Source: Clostridium lentum (GTDB lineage Bacteria; Bacillota; Clostridia; Clostridiales; Clostridiaceae). From it: 29,476 nucleotides of DNA. The position numbers and the translations under genes are program-made. The DNA lies in the NCBI RefSeq assembly GCF_014287815.1, contig NZ_JACOOQ010000025.1:1-29476 (forward strand), written 5' to 3'. Of this stretch, positions 26,209-29,476 are shown one piece after another; positions within the stretch are counted from its first letter, which is position 1, and every line of letters begins with the position of its first letter. The notes under the pieces are model-generated. The model was not told the origin of the DNA and searched no databases. It worked only from the letters and a program-made list of their open reading frames with translations.

Positions 26209-26277
26209 AAAAGCCTTCATTGTTATGAAGTATGTTGAAATGTACCAACAAAAAAGTTATAACAATGGAGGTTTTTT
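26209..26277 (+). promoter_or_regulatory. 18-bp hairpin that buries the recombinase ribosome binding site
   Basis: AAAAGCCTTCATTGTTAT (26209-26226) pairs without a break with 26259-26276, including two G-T pairs, and a T6 run closes it. The right arm contains GGAGG at 26267-26271, the ribosome binding site of the recombinase. The left arm can instead fold on itself as CTTCAT-TGTT-ATGAAG (26214-26229). It looks both like a terminator after yebC and like an on/off switch for the recombinase. The preceding 26057-26208 is AT-rich and codes for nothing I can see; it holds two copies of GCATAGT about 30 bases apart and AGTTGTA/TACAACT. Confidence 0.6.
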
Positions 26278-26280
26278 ATT

Positions 26281-27186
26281 ATGTTATTAAAAGATGTTTT
26301 AAGGGAATTTTTATATGAAATTCAAATCAAAAATTATACACCGAGAACTATCAAAGGTTACAAAAATAATCTTGCAAAATTCTTTAAGTATTGTGAAATT
26401 GAATTAGAAATTGTTGAGTTAGAAGAAATAACACATCTACATATAAAACAATATCTTAATTATTTAAAAGAAAAAGGATTAACTCCAACGTATATAAATA
26501 CTATACTAAAGAATTTAAGGAGTTTTTATTCTTATTGTTATAAAGAAGGTTATTGTTTGAACATAGCTAAGAAAGTAAGTTGGCTTAGAGAGAAGAAAGT
26601 AATTATTGATACTTTTACTGATAAAGAGGTTAGAAAAATGCTAGATACATATAAGTTTGATAGTTATATTAGTGCTAGAAATAAGTGTATTATGGCTGTA
26701 TTATTTGATACTGGAATAAGAAATTTAGAGCTTTGTAATCTTAATAAACTAGATGTTAGAGAAAGTGTTATATTTATTTTAGGAAAAGGAAATAAAGAAA
26801 GGCTTGTACCAATTTCACCTTATTTAAAAAAAGTAATGATTAAATATGAACGTATAAGAGATACTTATCTTAAAGATAATATTTTACATTATGATAATTA
26901 TTTTCTTAGTTATAGAAATAAGCCATTAACAACAGAAGCAGTTGAGAGAGTTGTAAGGTTAGCTGGTAAAGAAGCTAAAGTATCAGATAATATTAGATGT
27001 AGTCCTCATACTTGTAGGCATTATTATGCTCAAGCTCAGTTGAGAAATGGTCTTGATGTCTATAGTTTATCAAGATTATTAGGACATGAAACTGTAGATA
27101 TTACAAAGAGATATCTTCAAGGTTTGAAAGATAGGGAAGTATTAGAACTAAGTGTGAAGACATCACCATTAATGAATTTAAAGTAG
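26281..27186 (+). CDS. Tyrosine recombinase (XerC/D-like integrase)
   Basis: A 301-residue site-specific recombinase with the full catalytic set: R147 (TGIRNLEL), K172 (GKGNKERLVP), H243 and R246 (HTCRHYYA), H269 (LGHETVDITKRYLQ) and nucleophile Y278. Residues 1-95 are a SAM-like core-binding domain (NYTPRTIKGYKNNL). Its size and lack of an arm-binding domain suggest a Xer-like or transposon recombinase rather than a large phage integrase. It is not the chromosomal XerC/D in context: it lies in accessory DNA beside an HTH gene and an IS. Its GGAGG is 9 bases before the ATG and is inside a hairpin. A short GTAGGA/TCCTAC hairpin ends it. The target site is not identified. Confidence 0.92.
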   Translation: MLLKDVLREFLYEIQIKNYTPRTIKGYKNNLAKFFKYCEIELEIVELEEITHLHIKQYLNYLKEKGLTPTYINTILKNLRSFYSYCYKEGYCLNIAKKVSWLREKKVIIDTFTDKEVRKMLDTYKFDSYISARNKCIMAVLFDTGIRNLELCNLNKLDVRESVIFILGKGNKERLVPISPYLKKVMIKYERIRDTYLKDNILHYDNYFLSYRNKPLTTEAVERVVRLAGKEAKVSDNIRCSPHTCRHYYAQAQLRNGLDVYSLSRLLGHETVDITKRYLQGLKDREVLELSVKTSPLMNLK

Positions 27187-27212
27187 GAACGTTATTGCTC
27201 CTACTTGTTTTA
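27183..27212 (+). terminator. Weak terminator after the recombinase
   Basis: GTAGGA (27183-27188) pairs with TCCTAC (27199-27204), followed by TTGTTTTAG. It overlaps the stop codon and may also act in the minus direction for the HTH gene. Confidence 0.55.
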
Positions 27213-27245
27213 GTTGATTTTTATTTATATTTTGCTATAATTTAA

Positions 27246-27641
27246 TTAATAGTCGCTTGGATAAGTATTTTGCAGATATCTTATTATTTGCTGACTATGG
27301 TGAGAAAGTAGTTCAGTTTTTTCGTCTAGGGTTATGGGAAAAATAACTGGGGTAGCTTTCTCTTTTGTTTTATGTGAGTATTTTCTTTGCACATAAATAT
27401 AATTCTTTTCTTCTAAACTTTTCATAAGCTTTCTTAGTGTTGGTCCAGTGATATTTAAATCTTTGCAGATATTAGCTTGGCTTTGAAAACACTTTTCACC
27501 AAATCCACATACATAAATATAAAATGCTTTTTCTTGCATAGATAAATCATTTCTCATAAAAGCATTGAATATTGGAGTATAGAAGTTTTCTTTGGTATAT
27601 TTCTTTTCCTATGTTCCTAAGTTTATCACCTTTGATTCCAT
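27246..27641 (-). pseudogene. HTH protein gene with in-frame amber codon at position 11
   Basis: Read from ATG 27641 (minus), which has a near-perfect AAGGAGGTGAACAA in front, the frame gives MESKVINLGT, then TAG at 27611-27609, then continues open as EKKYTKENFYTPIFNAFMRN into a 121-residue stretch. The downstream part (from M at 27557, 103 residues) is a winged-helix-like domain: QSQANICKDLNITGPTLRKLMKSLEEKNYIYVQRKY, resembling the HTH_36 type found in phage and plasmid replication or control proteins. No ribosome binding site supports M 27557. So this is a nonsense-mutated gene, a rare readthrough gene, or a reinitiating one. It converges on the recombinase gene. Confidence 0.7.
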
Positions 27642-27997
27642 TTGTTCACCTCCTTAGTAGTTATAAATACTACTAAAAATAGTATTTATAATTATATTAT
27701 AACAATATAATACAAAAAAAGTACATTTAATAGTTATACTTGGTTATATTCCTTTTTGTTTAAAATGTTAACTAAATATTTTCTAACGTTAAAAAAATTT
27801 TTATTAAGGTTAGAAAAAAAGTTTCAAGATAAAAATACAAATATAAAAATACAACTTTAAAACTTAAATTATAAGAATTAGAAATAGAAAAGAAAGCTTC
27901 TAGTTCAGTTCGTTTTATGTAAAATAAAATATTAATTTTATTTAATATATGGAAATATGAGTAGTATAATTAAAATGAATATGTTAGAGGGGATATT
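27642..27997. other. 356-base intergenic region between divergent genes
   Basis: Extremely AT-rich and without a supported gene. It contains the overlapping palindromes at 27655-27689 and an inverted repeat TTCTAACGTTAA (27781-27792) / TTAAGGTTAGAA (27804-27815). A TATAAT-like stretch near 27700 could serve the minus strand, and AGTATAATTAAAAT near 27962 could be a -10 for the plus-strand gene at 27998. No tRNA or small-RNA pattern was recognised. Confidence 0.6.
27655..27689. repeat. Two overlapping palindromes upstream of the HTH gene
   Basis: TAGTAGT-7-ACTACTA spans 27655-27675, and ATAAATACTA-7-TAGTATTTAT spans 27663-27689. Both are perfect and share bases 27663-27672, so only one can form a hairpin at a time. 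They lie just before the ribosome binding site of the HTH gene, between it and TATAAT-like boxes, where an operator or leader hairpin would be. Confidence 0.75.
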
Positions 27998-28834
27998 ATG
28001 TATAGTTTAAAATTTAATGTTCAATTTAATAATTGTATGTATAGTAGGGCTATAAAATTGAGTAATAATGAATATAATGTGTTAAAAAATAGTATGAAAA
28101 TTTCAATATGTAAAAGTACAAGAGCTTTAATTCTTGATGATGATTATTTTGATGAAAGTTCTTTAGTAAATGATGAAGCTAGATATACTATTAAGATTAA
28201 AAATAATATATGTAGTAAGCCAAAGTTATTAAAAGATTTTAAAACTATTGAGGAGAATAAAAATATTGTACTATTATTAGAATCACCACATAGGTCAGAA
28301 TATAGAGATATAAAAATATATGATAGATTGGTACCAATAGGACCTGCACAGGGAGGAAACCTTACAGATGCCGGTGGAGCTATAAAAGCATATATACATG
28401 AAGCAATAAACTATGTTATTTCTAAGAATAGTCTAAGCTTAAATAATGGAGATTACAACCTTATAATTATAAATCCTATACAATTTCAAACTTCATTAGG
28501 TTCCCTTTATGATAAAGGATTGAATAGAAATTTAAGAGATAAGGTATGGAAAAATATTTGGAAAATTATTGATAGTAAAAAATATATTGTGCAAGAAGAC
28601 TTTATTTGCAGGCTTAACTCCTATAATTCAGATTTAATTATTAATGCCTGCACATATGAGTTAAAGAAAAAGGTTAAAGGTTTACTTGATGACAAAACAA
28701 TTATTAGTTATGGAATTAACCATCCAGCAATAAATTGGAATAAAAAAAGTCAAGATTTTAATGTAACTTTTAATATTATTTTAAAATTAACTCTGAGGAC
28801 ACTGAGGGCACTGAAAAAGTGCCTTTCGGAATAA
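27998..28834 (+). CDS. Unrecognised protein with faint UDG-like motifs, 3' end altered
   Basis: A 278-residue protein of no family I can name. An N-terminal beta-rich part (1-75) precedes a core with LLLESPHRSEY (near 92-102), PIGPAQGGNLTDAGGAI, IIINPIQFQTSLGSLY, LIINACTYELKK and YGINHPAINW (near 241-250). The order of an early E-x-P-H loop, an asparagine-proline loop and a late H-P loop is reminiscent of the uracil-DNA-glycosylase superfamily, but this is only a resemblance. AGAGGGGATATT precedes the ATG. The last 13 residues or so (LRTLRALKKCLSE) come from a GC-richer stretch with CACTGAGG repeats that I take to be the end of the adjacent insertion sequence, so the natural C-terminus is probably lost. 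Confidence 0.75.
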   Translation: MYSLKFNVQFNNCMYSRAIKLSNNEYNVLKNSMKISICKSTRALILDDDYFDESSLVNDEARYTIKIKNNICSKPKLLKDFKTIEENKNIVLLLESPHRSEYRDIKIYDRLVPIGPAQGGNLTDAGGAIKAYIHEAINYVISKNSLSLNNGDYNLIIINPIQFQTSLGSLYDKGLNRNLRDKVWKNIWKIIDSKKYIVQEDFICRLNSYNSDLIINACTYELKKKVKGLLDDKTIISYGINHPAINWNKKSQDFNVTFNIILKLTLRTLRALKKCLSE

Positions 28835-28876
28835 AAGACCTAAAAAATTTTTTTAAGACAATTTTTTAGGTCTTTT
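28833..28876. terminator. Hairpin between the unknown gene and the transposase
   Basis: AAAAGACCTAAAAAATT (28833-28849) pairs perfectly over 17 bp with 28860-28876. A and T runs allow termination in both directions. Placed inside the IS end, it would shield the transposase from outside transcription. Confidence 0.8.
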
Positions 28877-28915
28877 ATGTTATACTTAACTTATAAAATA
28901 ATGTGGGTGATGTGT

Positions 28916-29476
28916 ATGATAAAAAAGCAAGAAACAATGATTTTAAGTGAATATACAGGAATTTATGATTTAGTTGTTCCTAAAGATAATATGTTAAGAA
29001 AAATTAATGAACTAATTGATTTTTCATTTGTTTATGATGAACTTTTAGATAAATATTGTATTAATAATGGTAGAAATGCTATTGATCCAATACGAATGTT
29101 TAAATATCTTTTATTAAAATCTATATTTGATTTATCAGATGTAGATATTGTGGAGCGTTCAAAAGATGATATGTCATTTAAATATTTTCTTGGAATGGCT
29201 CCAGAGGAAAATGTTATTGAGCCAAGCTCTCTAACTAAATTTCGTAGACTTAGACTTAAAGATATAAATATTTTAGATATGTTAATAAATAAAACTGTTG
29301 AAATCGCCCTTGAAAAAGGAATAATAAAATCAAAGTCAATCATTGTTGATGCTACGCATACGGCAGCAAGATATAGTCAAAAATCACCACGTGAAGTGTT
29401 ACAAGAACGTTCTAAGAAATTAAGAAAATCAGTTTATGAAATAGATGAGAATATTAAAAATACTTTACCAGCTAAA
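28916..29476 (+). CDS. IS1182-family transposase, N-terminal 187 residues (partial)
   Basis: An open frame runs from ATG 28916 to the last base of the window (187 codons). The N-terminal domain has the IS1182/IS5-like layout: a loop VPKDNMLRKINELIDFSFVY, then PIRMFKYLLLK, then MSFKYFLGMAPEE, and FRRLRLKD. The first catalytic aspartate of the DDE triad is D145 in IIVDATHTAARY; the other two acidic residues are beyond the window. GGGTGATG lies about 5 bases before the ATG. No frameshift is seen in the visible part, so the element may be active. Confidence 0.88.
   Translation, partial: MIKKQETMILSEYTGIYDLVVPKDNMLRKINELIDFSFVYDELLDKYCINNGRNAIDPIRMFKYLLLKSIFDLSDVDIVERSKDDMSFKYFLGMAPEENVIEPSSLTKFRRLRLKDINILDMLINKTVEIALEKGIIKSKSIIVDATHTAARYSQKSPREVLQERSKKLRKSVYEIDENIKNTLPAK

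Larger units (their letters stand above)
28790..29476 (+). mobile_element. IS1182-type insertion sequence, left part (cut by the window edge)
   Basis: The element is recognised by its transposase. Its left end is inferred near 28790, where AT-rich DNA changes to a GC-richer stretch with CACTGAGG repeats and the small hairpin GGCACT-GAAAA-AGTGCC (28807-28823), the kind of sequence found at IS1182-group ends. The right end and any target duplication lie outside the window, so the boundary is provisional. Confidence 0.6.

Noticed and set aside
29032..29343. Minus-strand frame inside the transposase
   Set aside because: The plus strand encodes an uninterrupted IS1182-type transposase to the window edge.

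Overview
The window is chromosomal DNA from a very AT-rich, Gram-positive, spore-forming anaerobe, most likely a cluster I Clostridium. The evidence is strong GGAGG-type ribosome binding sites, AT-rich intergenic DNA with many intrinsic terminators, a YunB-type sporulation protein, a PyrR-type leader ahead of the pyrimidine operon, and protein sequences of clostridial type. I cannot name the species.

Layout. Positions 1-117 are the 3' end of an unrecognised gene. Next come a small coiled-coil gene (255-449), a methyl-accepting chemotaxis protein (614-2320) and topoisomerase III topB (2459-4627). An ImmA/IrrE-type metallopeptidase is followed 7 bases later by a two-TM protein (4759-5749). Then come a membrane-anchored transglutaminase-like protein that seems to lack catalytic residues (5896-6966), a 6-phosphofructokinase of the mixed G/K type (7127-8227) and a class A beta-lactamase-like protein without its serine nucleophile (8387-9166).

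From 9172 to 14320 lies the pyrimidine operon: promoter, PyrR-responsive attenuator, pyrB fused to a PyrI zinc domain, pyrC, pyrF, pyrK, pyrD and a terminator. It covers carbamoyl-aspartate to UMP except pyrE, and carbamoyl phosphate synthase is not here. After it lie a DUF2721 membrane protein, a sodium:alanine symporter (-), a class A penicillin-binding protein (-), yunB (+), hpt (-), and hflX (+). The hflX product carries an N-terminal domain with a complete JAMM metalloprotease signature. Then follow a MocR/PdxR-type regulator overlapping a YigZ/IMPACT gene, a small PH-like membrane protein and yebC.

From 26057 to the right edge the character changes to accessory DNA. It holds a tyrosine recombinase whose ribosome binding site is buried in an 18-bp hairpin, a HTH gene with an in-frame amber codon at position 11, and a 356-base gap with overlapping palindromes. 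An unrecognised protein with faint uracil-DNA-glycosylase-like motifs follows. The last element is the 5' part of an IS1182-type transposase, whose insertion probably supplied the end of the preceding gene.

The best leads are the JAMM-HflX fusion, the three apparently inactivated enzyme folds, the truncated PyrI fusion and the recombinase/HTH accessory segment. No tRNA, rRNA or CRISPR array was seen.
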